Source: DATMRF01 sp035566435 (GTDB lineage Bacteria; Verrucomicrobiota; Verrucomicrobiia; Limisphaerales; UBA8199). Taken from it: 64,000 bases of DNA. This document shows positions 8,724 through 16,531 of this stretch, piece by piece (positions within the stretch are counted from its first letter, which is position 1; the number at the start of each line of letters is the position of its first letter). The notes under the pieces were generated by a model that was not told the origin of the DNA, did no database searches, and was given only the letters and a program-made list of their open reading frames with translations. The translations under genes and the position numbers were made by a program. The stretch lies in assembly GCA_035566435.1 (NCBI GenBank), contig DATMRF010000105.1, forward strand, positions 186,001 to 250,000, in the 5' to 3' direction.

Positions 8724-9317
8724 ATGTTTATCTACACAGTTTGCCTTGTCGTTGGTCTGCTCTTCATCCTCGTTAGCGCTATCTTCGGCCACTTCATCGG
8801 CGGCCACGACGGCGACGTCGGCACCGGCGGACATGCCGAAGCCGGCTTCGACCACAGCGGCGTCCCGGGCATTTCTTTCTTTAGCCCCCTGGTGCTGGCC
8901 TGCTTTATCACCGCGTTCGGCGGCTTCGGCATTGTTTTTAGCGGTTTCAGGCCAACCTCCAACGTCTGGGTTAGCGCCCCACTCTCAATCGGTGGCGGAT
9001 TCTGCCTCGCATTTTGCGTCCTGTGGTTGTTCAACGCCGTATTCAGCAGAACCCAAAGCTCCAGCGAATCGCACGTTGCCAGCCTGGCCGGACAGGCCGC
9101 TTCCATCCTGAGCCCAATCCCCGAGAAAGGCGTCGGCGAAATCGCTTATGTCCAGGGCGGTACTCGTTACACCGCACCGGCGCGTTCGGAGGGGGGCGTG
9201 GCCATCGCTGCCGGCCAGACCGTGAAAATCACGCGCGTTATCGGCACCCAGTTTTACGTCGAATCCTCTGAAGCGGCGGTCGCTAACCCACCCTCAAATC
9301 AACCTCTCAAGATATGA
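8724..9317 (+). CDS. NfeD-like membrane protein (YqiJ/YuaF type)
   Basis: Short-form NfeD proteins are membrane partners of flotillins, with helices anchoring a C-terminal OB-fold. This 197-residue product has a first membrane helix (residues 3-25), a Gly/His/Asp-rich loop (GGHDGDVGTGGHAEAGFDH), two more helices around 52-75 and 85-107, and a beta-rich tail from about 118 (GEIAYVQGGTRYTAPARSEGG, then AAGQTVKITRVIGTQFYV) that fits the OB-fold. The serine protease domain of long NfeD proteins is absent. Its stop overlaps the flotillin start by four bases (ATGA), so the two are translationally coupled, as in yqiJ-yqiK and yuaF-floT operons. Confidence 0.88.
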   Translation: MFIYTVCLVVGLLFILVSAIFGHFIGGHDGDVGTGGHAEAGFDHSGVPGISFFSPLVLACFITAFGGFGIVFSGFRPTSNVWVSAPLSIGGGFCLAFCVLWLFNAVFSRTQSSSESHVASLAGQAASILSPIPEKGVGEIAYVQGGTRYTAPARSEGGVAIAAGQTVKITRVIGTQFYVESSEAAVANPPSNQPLKI

Positions 9318-10849
9318 ACCTGATACCTCTTCTCGCCGAAATCGAAATCCCCTGGATTAGAGCCATCGCTATCGGCAGCGTAGTCGTAATCCTCCTTTTC
9401 ATCATCGGCGGCATCTTCGCGAACCGCTATACCAAAGTGGGCCCGAACGAAGTGTTGGTCATTTCCGGGCGCAAACGCAAAGTCGTCGATCCCGACGGCA
9501 ACGTCCGCCAGGTCGGCTTCCGCATCGTCAAAGGCGGCGGCGTCCTCGTCTGGCCCGTCCTCGAGAAGGTGGATATTCTCAAGCTCGAGCTCATGACCAT
9601 CGACGTGCAGCAGGAGCAGGATGTTTATACCAGCAAAGGCGTGCCCGTGCGTGTGGATGGGGTGGCTCAAATCAAGGTCAAGGGCGACGACATCTCCATT
9701 TATACTGCGGCCGAACAGTTCCTCAGCAAATCCACCGACGAAATCAAGCAGGTCGCCATGCAGACGCTGGAGGGTCATTTACGCGCCATCCTTGGCACGA
9801 TGACCGTCGAGGACATTTACCAGAACCGCGACGCGTTCGCCTCGAAGGTCCAGGAAGTGGCCGCCGGCGATATGGCCAACATGGGGCTCGGCATCGTCAG
9901 CTTCACCATCCGTGATATCAAGGACAGCCAGGGCTACCTCGACGCCCTCGGCAAACCCCGTATCGCCCAGGTCAAACGCGATGCGGTCATCGCTCAGGCC
10001 GAAGCCGACCGCGATGCCATGATTAGGTCAGCCCAGGCCACTCAGGCCGGACAGGAAGCCAAGTTCCTTGCCGACACGAAAATTGCCGAGGCGCAGCGCG
10101 ATTACCAAACCAACGTCGCGCAGTATCAGGCCGCGGTAAACCAGCGGAAAGCCGAAGCGGACCTCGCCTACGATTTGCAGAAGTACAAGACCGGCCAGTT
10201 GGTGAAGGCCGAAGAGGTGCAGGTGACGATCGTCGAGAAGCAGAAGCAGATCGAGCTGCAGCAACAGGAAATCATGCGCAAGCAGAAGGAACTCGAAGCC
10301 AATGTGCAAAAGCCCGCCGACGCCGAGCGCTACAAAGTAGAGACGTTGGCCAACGCGCGCAAGTTCCAGTTGGAGACCGAAGCCGCCGGCTCTGCTTTGG
10401 CGACCAAGGCAACCGGCTTCGCGAATGCGGATGTCGCCAAGGCGACCGGTCTCGCGGAAGCCGAAGCGAACAAGGCGCGCGGCCTTGCGCAGGCCGCCAT
10501 CATCGAAGCGCAAGGCAAAGCGACCGCCGAAGCCATGCGCATGAAGGCGGAATCGTTCAAGCAGTACAACGAAGCGGCCGTGGTCGAAATGATCATTCGC
10601 GTGCTGCCGGAAGTGGCCGGCAAGATCAGCGAGCCGCTGGCCAAGACCGAGAAGATGATCATCATCAACTCCGGCAACGGGATGGGCGGCGGCGCGAGCA
10701 AGCTCACCGGCGATATCACGCAGATCGTCGCCCAGCTGCCGCCGGTGATCGAAAGCCTCACCGGCATCAAGCTCGAGAAGCTGCTCGAACAGGTGCCCTC
10801 GTTGAGGAAGTCTATGTCGGCCCCGGAGGGTGACGACAAAAAGAAATGA
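9314..10849 (+). CDS. Flotillin / SPFH-domain membrane scaffold
   Basis: A 511-residue flotillin, which organises membrane microdomains. It has one N-terminal helix (residues 10-32), then an SPFH/band 7 domain (about 37-215, including VRVDGVAQIKVKG and ALGKPRIAQVKRDAVIAQAEAD), then a long Ala/Glu/Lys/Gln-rich coiled coil (about 220-440, with repeated ATGFANADVAKATGLAEAE-like heptads), and a C-terminal tail containing EKMIIINSGNG, the usual flotillin C-terminal strand, before the oligomerisation segment. It matches FloT/YqiK in length and layout. It lies between the NfeD partner and a carbonic anhydrase gene, both with essentially no gap. Confidence 0.95.
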   Translation: MNLIPLLAEIEIPWIRAIAIGSVVVILLFIIGGIFANRYTKVGPNEVLVISGRKRKVVDPDGNVRQVGFRIVKGGGVLVWPVLEKVDILKLELMTIDVQQEQDVYTSKGVPVRVDGVAQIKVKGDDISIYTAAEQFLSKSTDEIKQVAMQTLEGHLRAILGTMTVEDIYQNRDAFASKVQEVAAGDMANMGLGIVSFTIRDIKDSQGYLDALGKPRIAQVKRDAVIAQAEADRDAMIRSAQATQAGQEAKFLADTKIAEAQRDYQTNVAQYQAAVNQRKAEADLAYDLQKYKTGQLVKAEEVQVTIVEKQKQIELQQQEIMRKQKELEANVQKPADAERYKVETLANARKFQLETEAAGSALATKATGFANADVAKATGLAEAEANKARGLAQAAIIEAQGKATAEAMRMKAESFKQYNEAAVVEMIIRVLPEVAGKISEPLAKTEKMIIINSGNGMGGGASKLTGDITQIVAQLPPVIESLTGIKLEKLLEQVPSLRKSMSAPEGDDKKK

Positions 10850-10855
10850 GTGATT

Positions 10856-11692
10856 ATGCGGCTGATCGAAGCGGTCATCGATGCCAATCACCGTGCGCTG
10901 GCCGGCGATCCCAACGCCGGCCTGCACCCGACGGAATTTGAAGCGGAGCTGCCGCTGGTCGCCCTGACCTGCATCGACGTCCGGCTCAACGCGATTTTGC
11001 CGCAAGTCCTCGGGATCCCGCCGGAAGACTTCATCTGGCTGCGCAATGCAGGCAACGTCATCACCGGCCCGCTGAGCAGCACGATGCGTTCACTTGCCCT
11101 CGCTTGCGCCGTCAAAGGAGGCAAGGAGATCGCTATTATCGGCCACACGGATTGCCTGGTCGGCAAGACCACTACGATGGACCTCATCGAGCGCCTGCGC
11201 GCCATGGGGGTCGAGCGACACCTATTGCCGGACAATATAAATGAATACTTCGGGATCTTCAGCAGCGAACGACAAAATGTCATCAAATCCGCTGGAATCG
11301 TTCGGAGCAGTCCGCTCATCGGCACAAAGATTCCCGTCCACGGGCTGCTGGTCGATACCCAGACGGGTAAGGTCGACTGGCTGGTCAACGGCTACGAAAC
11401 ACTCGAAACCCTGGGCACCCGCTGGAATGAAGTAGTGAAGTCCGCCGGCCAAACGGTCGATGCTATGAAGCCGTTGACCGACTTCAAGATCGGCGAGATG
11501 AAGTTCCCGGAGACCAAGATCGGAGAGATCGTCACTCAAACGGAGGATTGGCTCAAAACGAAGGTCCAGCAGATGGAAACCAAGCCGCCGGCGGCCCCGA
11601 CCTGGGCGGCCGCGCCCGCAGCGCCCCGTATCCCCTTGCCACCGCCCATCCGGCCCAGAATTGTCACGCGCCGCGGGCCGCAGCCTGGTTGA
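10856..11692 (+). CDS. Beta-class carbonic anhydrase-like protein
   Basis: Beta carbonic anhydrases interconvert CO2 and bicarbonate with a zinc held by Cys, His and Cys. With the ATG at 10856 the product is 278 residues and the key residues are present: Cys39, Asp41 and Arg43 in TCIDVRLN, and His97/Cys100 in IIGHTDC. The LRNAGNV motif lies at 62-68. The core ends around residue 190 and is followed by an amphipathic stretch and a Pro/Ala-rich tail (RIPLPPPIRPR) unusual for the family. A GTG at 10850, directly behind the flotillin stop, is an alternative start. Placement behind flotillin suggests a membrane-associated role, which is inference. Confidence 0.85.
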   Translation: MRLIEAVIDANHRALAGDPNAGLHPTEFEAELPLVALTCIDVRLNAILPQVLGIPPEDFIWLRNAGNVITGPLSSTMRSLALACAVKGGKEIAIIGHTDCLVGKTTTMDLIERLRAMGVERHLLPDNINEYFGIFSSERQNVIKSAGIVRSSPLIGTKIPVHGLLVDTQTGKVDWLVNGYETLETLGTRWNEVVKSAGQTVDAMKPLTDFKIGEMKFPETKIGEIVTQTEDWLKTKVQQMETKPPAAPTWAAAPAAPRIPLPPPIRPRIVTRRGPQPG

Positions 11693-11701
11693 GCTTCCGT
11701 A

Positions 11702-12358
11702 ATGCCTGACCAACCGACCCCCAAACCCCGACGAGGCTGCTTATTCTACGGCTGCCTGACCGGTGTCGTCTGCCTCGTCGCAATCCTAATCGCGTTTCTC
11801 CTCGGCCTGCATTTGTTCAAGAAGATGTTGAATGAATACACCGACACAAAGCCGATGCTGCTGCCAGCGGTGCAAATGGCCCCGGCGCAAATCGAGCAGC
11901 TCCAGCGGCGCGTCGATGCGTTCCGCGACGCTGTGCGCGCCGGCCGCCCCGCCCCGCCGCTCGAACTTTCCTCCGACGAGATCAACGCACTCATTGCTAA
12001 TGAACCTGATTTTCGAGGCCTGCACAACCGACTGTATGTCACCCTCGAAGGTGACAAGGTTAAAGGCCAGGTCAGCTTCCCGATGGGTCGCGTGGGCCTG
12101 CCCCTGTTTCATGGGCGTTACTTGAACGGCACCGGCACCCTTTCCGTTTCGCTTAAAGACGGCCTTTTGCGGATCATTCCGCAGGAAATCCTGGTCAAGG
12201 GCAAACCGCTCCCCTCCGTGTACATGGACCGAATTCAAAGCGAAAATCTCGCGACCCAGGCGAACGACAACCCGCATTCGGCCGAGACGTTCAGCCAGCT
12301 TCAGAGCATCGAGATAAAAGACAGCAAGCTAATCATCGTGCCGAAGCCGAAACAGTGA
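11702..12358 (+). CDS. Single-pass membrane protein, last gene of flotillin operon
   Basis: A 218-residue protein of unknown function. A Cys-containing start (KPRRGCLFYGC) leads into one strong membrane helix (about residues 18-40, VVCLVAILIAFLLGLHLF). The remainder is a soluble, probably extracytoplasmic domain with helices around 60-85 (IEQLQRRVDAFRDAVRAG) and a beta-rich second half (LYVTLEGDKVKGQVSFPM). It starts 10 bp after the carbonic anhydrase gene, so it is very likely co-transcribed with the NfeD/flotillin pair. The layout is reminiscent of verrucomicrobial proteins of unknown function; I cannot assign a role. Confidence 0.8.
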   Translation: MPDQPTPKPRRGCLFYGCLTGVVCLVAILIAFLLGLHLFKKMLNEYTDTKPMLLPAVQMAPAQIEQLQRRVDAFRDAVRAGRPAPPLELSSDEINALIANEPDFRGLHNRLYVTLEGDKVKGQVSFPMGRVGLPLFHGRYLNGTGTLSVSLKDGLLRIIPQEILVKGKPLPSVYMDRIQSENLATQANDNPHSAETFSQLQSIEIKDSKLIIVPKPKQ

Positions 12359-12375
12359 GCGAGAGCTCGCTCGGA

Positions 12376-12403
12376 GGTAGGGCGCGCTGTCCCAGCGCGC
12401 CGC
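12376..12403. repeat. Half-copy of GGTAGGGCGCGCTG repeat, also a strong hairpin
   Basis: GGCGCGCTG (12381-12389), loop TCC and CAGCGCGCC (12393-12401) form a perfect 9-bp stem between two convergent genes. The sequence is one arm of the long inverted repeats at 60081-60155 and 62417-62500. It may act as a terminator, though it has no T-run. Confidence 0.7.
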
Positions 12404-12642
12404 CGGTCGCACCGAATCAGGTGCCGGCCTTCGAGAAAACCCGTGCAATCCTTGTCTGAAATCTCAAAGAGTGGGTGCGCTGTCTTAGGTCGGCCTGGTC
12501 GCTGCAAGGACACTTGACCCCTGACGACATCGAACAATTCGCCCCGATGCGCGGTCTTGCCCTTACTGTTGGCCAGCCCGCGGGAGGACTTGACGAATAA
12601 AGGTCGCTGTGACTTTTGAGTTCGCGCACCAACTCCCTGCCA

Positions 12643-13032
12643 TCAACGATGGCGGTCCGCCTCGCTTCCGGGAAGCAGCCGCCTCATCTCCGCAAGTAAT
12701 TGGGCCGGGCTTACGGGCTTGGCAAGGAAAGCCGCTGCGCCCGACAACTCGCATTCCCGCTGAGTCGTGGGATCGTCGTGCACAGTGACGATGATGACGG
12801 GAATGGCTTTCGTGGCCTCCGTTTCCTTGAGCTGCCTCAGCGTGCTCAACCCGCCCATCTCCGGCATCAATATGTCCAGGATGATCAACTGCGGCAATTC
12901 GCGTCTCGCCATCTCGATTGCCTCGCGCCCGTTCTTGGCGCTGATCATTTTATGCCCGGCTTGCTCAAGATAATGCTCCATCAACGGGTGCATCACCGGA
13001 TCGTCGTCAACTACTAGAACCGTGTGCGGCAT
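12643..13032 (-). CDS. CheY-like single-domain response regulator
   Basis: A 129-residue stand-alone receiver domain. Phospho-acceptor Asp53 sits in IILDILMPEMGG, the acidic pocket is VDDDP (8-12), the switch Thr is T83 in IVTVHDD and the conserved Lys is K105 in FLAKPVSP. There is no output domain and no adjacent histidine kinase, so its partner cannot be named. It follows the NAD-related operon on the same strand but is about 360 bp away from pncA, with a broken receiver domain on the other strand in between. Confidence 0.93.
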   Translation of the reverse strand: MPHTVLVVDDDPVMHPLMEHYLEQAGHKMISAKNGREAIEMARRELPQLIILDILMPEMGGLSTLRQLKETEATKAIPVIIVTVHDDPTTQRECELSGAAAFLAKPVSPAQLLAEMRRLLPGSEADRHR

Positions 13033-13225
13033 TACTCAGTTTTGGGTTGCTCCGAAAGGCTCGCACATGTCGGTTTTTGGTTCAACCCCCCAATTCCGCC
13101 AGCCCGGCAGCCGTTCTTTGGGAGCAGCCCATGTCGCGAACCAGACCGCTGTTGTTCATCAGAAAGTCATTTGAGTTGCAGGAGCTTCGCCACGCCGCGA
13201 CCAGGCTCCAGGTGAAAAAGCAAGG

Positions 13226-13388
13226 ATCGAACGGTTTCCGGAGGTCGCCATCATCGCCATGTCTGGAAAGCCTGAGGCAGGGACGATGCTTTCCATCGCT
13301 CACACTTTGGGAGCGGTCCAGGTTTTGCAAAAGCCCTTCGTTGCCGAGGAGCTGGTAACCGCCGTGGCGAGGGCATCCGCTCTCGGTC
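13226..13388 (+). pseudogene. Remnant of a receiver domain (C-terminal half)
   Basis: The plus-strand frame reads FPEVAIIAMSGKPEAG, then LGAVQVLQKPFVAEELVTAV. This is the beta4-to-alpha5 half of a response regulator, with the conserved Ser in MSG and the Lys in QKPF. The N-terminal half with the phospho-acceptor Asp is missing, the upstream sequence does not resemble a receiver, and the frame runs on past the domain end into antisense of pncA. It is best read as a truncated gene fragment. Confidence 0.6.
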
Positions 13389-13389
13389 A

Positions 13390-14010
13390 TCAAGTCTTCA
13401 AAACGTTCGCGCTCCGAACTATCAGCACTCCGGCGCGGCTCATCTCCGAAATTGCATTCTTCACGTCATCCTGACGGAGTCCGACACCCCGGCTCGCATC
13501 TTCAATCAGGAAGGTCCTGAAGCCGAATTGCACCGCATCAAGTGCGGTGAATTTGACGCAGTAATCAGTCGCCAGGCCGCAGACGAAGACTTCGGTGGCC
13601 CCTTTGTCCCTGAGCCATTCGCCCAGGCCGGTTGATTTGCGATGCCCGTTATCATACAAACCACTATAACTGTCGATGCCCGAGTCAGTACCCTTTTGGA
13701 ACACTTTGGCAATGCGCTCCTGCTTCAGACCTTCAGGGAAAGCCGCACCAGGGGTGTTCTGGACGCAATGCACCGGCCAGAGCGTCTGCGGCAGACCGTT
13801 CAACTCGATTTGCTCGAAGACCTTTTTGTCTCGATGGTTTGACGCGAAGCTGCCGTGGTTCGCCGGATGCCAATCTTGCGTAGCCACCACGAGTGGGAAA
13901 GCCGTTTGAAGCTTGTTTGCGATGGGAATCACAGCATCGCCATCAGGCACCGCCAGCGCGCCGCCGGGCAGGAAGTCGTTTTGGATATCAACCAGGATGA
14001 GCGCTTTCAT
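13390..14010 (-). CDS. pncA: Nicotinamidase / pyrazinamidase
   Basis: Hydrolyses nicotinamide to nicotinate and ammonia, the first step of salvage toward NAD. The product is 206 residues with an intact triad: Asp8 in LVDIQNDF, Lys106 in VFQKGTD and Cys151 in GLATDYCV. The metal site is Asp46 and His48 in QDWHP with His81 in WPVHC. I chose the ATG at 14010 because the family begins exactly there; it overlaps the stop of kptA by four bases (ATGA), showing translational coupling. It is the last of eight co-directional genes, and its product feeds PncB, encoded by the divergent gene at 19390. Confidence 0.96.
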   Translation of the reverse strand: MKALILVDIQNDFLPGGALAVPDGDAVIPIANKLQTAFPLVVATQDWHPANHGSFASNHRDKKVFEQIELNGLPQTLWPVHCVQNTPGAAFPEGLKQERIAKVFQKGTDSGIDSYSGLYDNGHRKSTGLGEWLRDKGATEVFVCGLATDYCVKFTALDAVQFGFRTFLIEDASRGVGLRQDDVKNAISEMSRAGVLIVRSANVLKT

Positions 14011-14579
14011 GGGAATTGGATAAATTGAGGCGGGACGTGATCCACCAGCCACACGCCATTGGCCGAGCATCGAAAAACGAAGCCTGCCCTGTGCATGTCG
14101 CCTGCGCAAATTGTCAGCAGCGCTGGCTTGCCGTGGCGACCGCCCACCTGAACCGTGACCTTCGTCTCCGCCGACAGGTGGACAGCATGTCGCTCCATCT
14201 TCTGCAACCCATGCTCCCGGATGCTGTCAAGAAATCGCTCGGCCGTGCCGTGGTATAAAATCTCCGGCGGCGTCTGCGGCGGGTATTGCAGATCGATTTC
14301 GACCGAATGCCCCTGGCCGGCGCGGATGTGCCGCCCGTCTTCGCTGAACGCAAATCGCTTTTTGTCGCTCGTGGCAACGACGTGCTTGAGTTGGTCCAGC
14401 GTGAGAGCGACACCGTGGCTGTTTACCGCTCGCAATAATTCGTCCACGCCCACCCAACCCGCTTCGCCAAGTGTTAACCCCACCCGCTCCGGTTCGTGCC
14501 GGAGAATCAGGCTGAGGAACTTGCTCGTCCTGATTGTTTCTTTGCCTGTCATAGGAAATTCTTTCAAACGCAGTTTCAT
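14007..14579 (-). CDS. kptA: RNA 2'-phosphotransferase (Tpt1/KptA)
   Basis: KptA removes a 2'-phosphate from RNA using NAD+, releasing nicotinamide and ADP-ribose 1'',2''-cyclic phosphate. Conserved elements are LILRHEP (Arg27, His28), VVATSDKKRF, GRHIRAGQGHS (Arg86), ILYHGTAERFL and RHGKPALLT, all matching E. coli KptA. With the ATG at 14579 the protein has 190 residues; an ATG at 14552 with an AAAGAA site is also plausible. The start overlaps the stop of the glycohydrolase gene (TGATG). Bacteria lack the tRNA splicing reaction this enzyme serves in fungi, so the natural substrate is open; sitting between an ADP-ribosylglycohydrolase and nicotinamidase, its two NAD-derived products would both be handled locally. 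Confidence 0.95.
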   Translation of the reverse strand: MKLRLKEFPMTGKETIRTSKFLSLILRHEPERVGLTLGEAGWVGVDELLRAVNSHGVALTLDQLKHVVATSDKKRFAFSEDGRHIRAGQGHSVEIDLQYPPQTPPEILYHGTAERFLDSIREHGLQKMERHAVHLSAETKVTVQVGGRHGKPALLTICAGDMHRAGFVFRCSANGVWLVDHVPPQFIQFP

Positions 14580-15529
14580 CAGATTTGGATTGGCTCTCTC
14601 GCCCTCAACCACTGTTCCGGGATGCGTTGAGGTCCTGATCTCCCCGCGACGATGCCGCCAACGATTGCACAGGTGGTATCAAGGTCGCCGAATGCGCTAA
14701 CCGTCGCCCAGAGAGCGTCAATGAAACTGTCAGCGTGACGCGCAGCACACCAGAGGCAGAACGGGACAGTGTCGGATGCGATTACCCGGATACCGTTACC
14801 GAGGACCTCCGCTGCCGCGAGGGGCGATTGGTCAAAAGGAACGTTCAGAGCTTCCTTAACGCGGTAATAGGTTTCGGTTTGTGGCAAGCGATTCAATACA
14901 AACTCAATCGGCTCAAAGCTCCCCTTGGTTCCGGCTTTATGTTCAGCAACCATCCATGCGGCGGCGAGTGCCACTGCCGCCGCGCCAGTTTGCCCGTCCG
15001 GGTGAGCGTGGGTGATTTCCGCCGAGAGCTTCGCTTCGTAGATCACTCGGTCGTAGTCGTCCGCAAAATAAGCACCGATCGGTGCCGAGCGCATTGCCCC
15101 GCCATTGCCACAAGAGCCTTGGCCGTCGAAGGCTCGTCTCGCCGCTTCCCTCCAGGACAGCCCTTGGTGGATCGAGTGGAGAATGATATGTGCCATACGA
15201 CCATACCCACGGCCAGGCTCGCGCACATACTCCTCAGCGAATCCGCTCGCGAGTGCATCCTGGTCGATCCGGCCGCAACGCTTGAGGATTCGAACTATTG
15301 AAACAGCCATGGCAGTATCGTCGGTGACAATCCAGGGCGCAGGAGGAGGTTCTCGGTGCTGGATACGTTTCACAAAACTTCGCGTGTCGGTCAGAAACCA
15401 CTGGCCGAAGCCATCACCCACGGAAAGACCCTCCAACGACAGAAGCGCTCGTCCCATCCGTACGTTGTGATCGCTCGGCAGAGCTTTAGTTGTTTTCGGT
15501 TCCATGATTGCGCTCATTTGTTCACTCAC
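14579..15529 (-). CDS. ADP-ribosylglycohydrolase family protein (DraG-like)
   Basis: Family members remove ADP-ribose from proteins or nucleic acids using two Mg2+ ions. The 316-residue product has the signature residues: GDGFG near 38-42, TDDTAM at 69-74, GSCGNGGAMRSAPIG around 137-151 and DLDTT at 282-286, so both metal sites look intact. The frame opens with GTG at 15529, directly behind the previous stop; an ATG four codons later (15517) is an alternative. It belongs to the NAD/ADP-ribose operon, where released ADP-ribose could be taken by the Nudix domain protein at 17598. Confidence 0.93.
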   Translation of the reverse strand: MSEQMSAIMEPKTTKALPSDHNVRMGRALLSLEGLSVGDGFGQWFLTDTRSFVKRIQHREPPPAPWIVTDDTAMAVSIVRILKRCGRIDQDALASGFAEEYVREPGRGYGRMAHIILHSIHQGLSWREAARRAFDGQGSCGNGGAMRSAPIGAYFADDYDRVIYEAKLSAEITHAHPDGQTGAAAVALAAAWMVAEHKAGTKGSFEPIEFVLNRLPQTETYYRVKEALNVPFDQSPLAAAEVLGNGIRVIASDTVPFCLWCAARHADSFIDALWATVSAFGDLDTTCAIVGGIVAGRSGPQRIPEQWLRAREPIQI

Positions 15530-16531
15530 TCATTCCACCAACACGCCTTTCCGCTCTGCGAGACCAATGACAGCTCGGGTGCCGGAATTGAATTCCAAAA
15601 GGTCTTTCTCGATGCCGTCGCTGAAGATTACTCCGTTTTCAACCATCCGGGATTCGAGAATCAGCGGCGTTTCGGCAGTGACCCGACCGAACACCAGCGA
15701 AGCGCCCGTGATCTTCGTGGGGAACGGTTCCCGCACGGTGTAGAACAGGTAGTTCGCATCCAACGCGAACTCCGTGTTTACGTTCAAACGGACCTTTGCA
15801 CGGCTTTTAGCCTTTGAGACTTTCGCCGCGAAGAGATCTTCCGTCGTTTGCCGGGCCAGATTCGAGCCTGCCGATTGGGTGATGGCCGCCGCTCCGGTAA
15901 GCAGGCTCTTCAACCAGCCGGTCGAACCCATGCCTGTTGAGACAATCACGCCGCTGGACGATTGCGTTTCGCTCGTTTCGCCGCTGCGGATGAGATAGCG
16001 GGCCGAGCAGTGTGTCTTCGGGCCGATAAAAAGATCGTTAACGCCATACATGCTCTGGCCATTGTTCAACGCCGCTTTGGCCATGGTCACCGAACGCGTC
16101 GGCCGTTTCCTTACCACAACTTCGGGCATCACTTTCGAGAGGTCGCCAACGCGGAACGGTAATAGCCGCCCATCCCAACGCTCCGGGTCGGGGTTTACGC
16201 CGACCACAGGTTGGCCATTCAGGTATTTCAACGTGTTCGCGACCAATCCGTCCTGGCCCAGCGTGACCACGGTGTCGTCCGGCGCAAACACAAAGTTGGG
16301 CAGAAAGCCCCGATCCACCGTCTGCACCCGGCCCATTTGTGCCAGGACCGACTGGGCCTCGGTCAGCGCACGATGATAAGTCTCGTCCTCGCGGAGATAG
16401 TCTGAGAAGTCCGCGCCCTGGTGCTCGACGTAGAACCTCGCCTGGCTGATGGTGTTGAATCGGATCACCAATTCAGCCAGGCGCGTCGGTCGCGTCACGA
16501 GGACGATCTTATTGTCAGTCAACCGGTTCAT
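15530..16531 (-). CDS. NAD(+)/NADH kinase-like protein
   Basis: NAD kinases phosphorylate NAD+ to NADP+. This 333-residue protein has the fold markers: FAPDDTVVTLGQDGLVANT (82-100), with GQDG at 92-95 in place of the usual GGDG, followed by a GVNPDP strand, and SGVIVSTGMGSTGWLKS, the counterpart of the D-G-x-x-(V/L)-S-T-x-x-G-S-T-A motif. The altered GGDG makes enzymatic activity likely but not certain; NADH or a related dinucleotide could be the substrate. It overlaps the SPFH gene upstream by four bases and abuts the glycohydrolase gene downstream. Confidence 0.8.
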   Translation of the reverse strand: MNRLTDNKIVLVTRPTRLAELVIRFNTISQARFYVEHQGADFSDYLREDETYHRALTEAQSVLAQMGRVQTVDRGFLPNFVFAPDDTVVTLGQDGLVANTLKYLNGQPVVGVNPDPERWDGRLLPFRVGDLSKVMPEVVVRKRPTRSVTMAKAALNNGQSMYGVNDLFIGPKTHCSARYLIRSGETSETQSSSGVIVSTGMGSTGWLKSLLTGAAAITQSAGSNLARQTTEDLFAAKVSKAKSRAKVRLNVNTEFALDANYLFYTVREPFPTKITGASLVFGRVTAETPLILESRMVENGVIFSDGIEKDLLEFNSGTRAVIGLAERKGVLVE

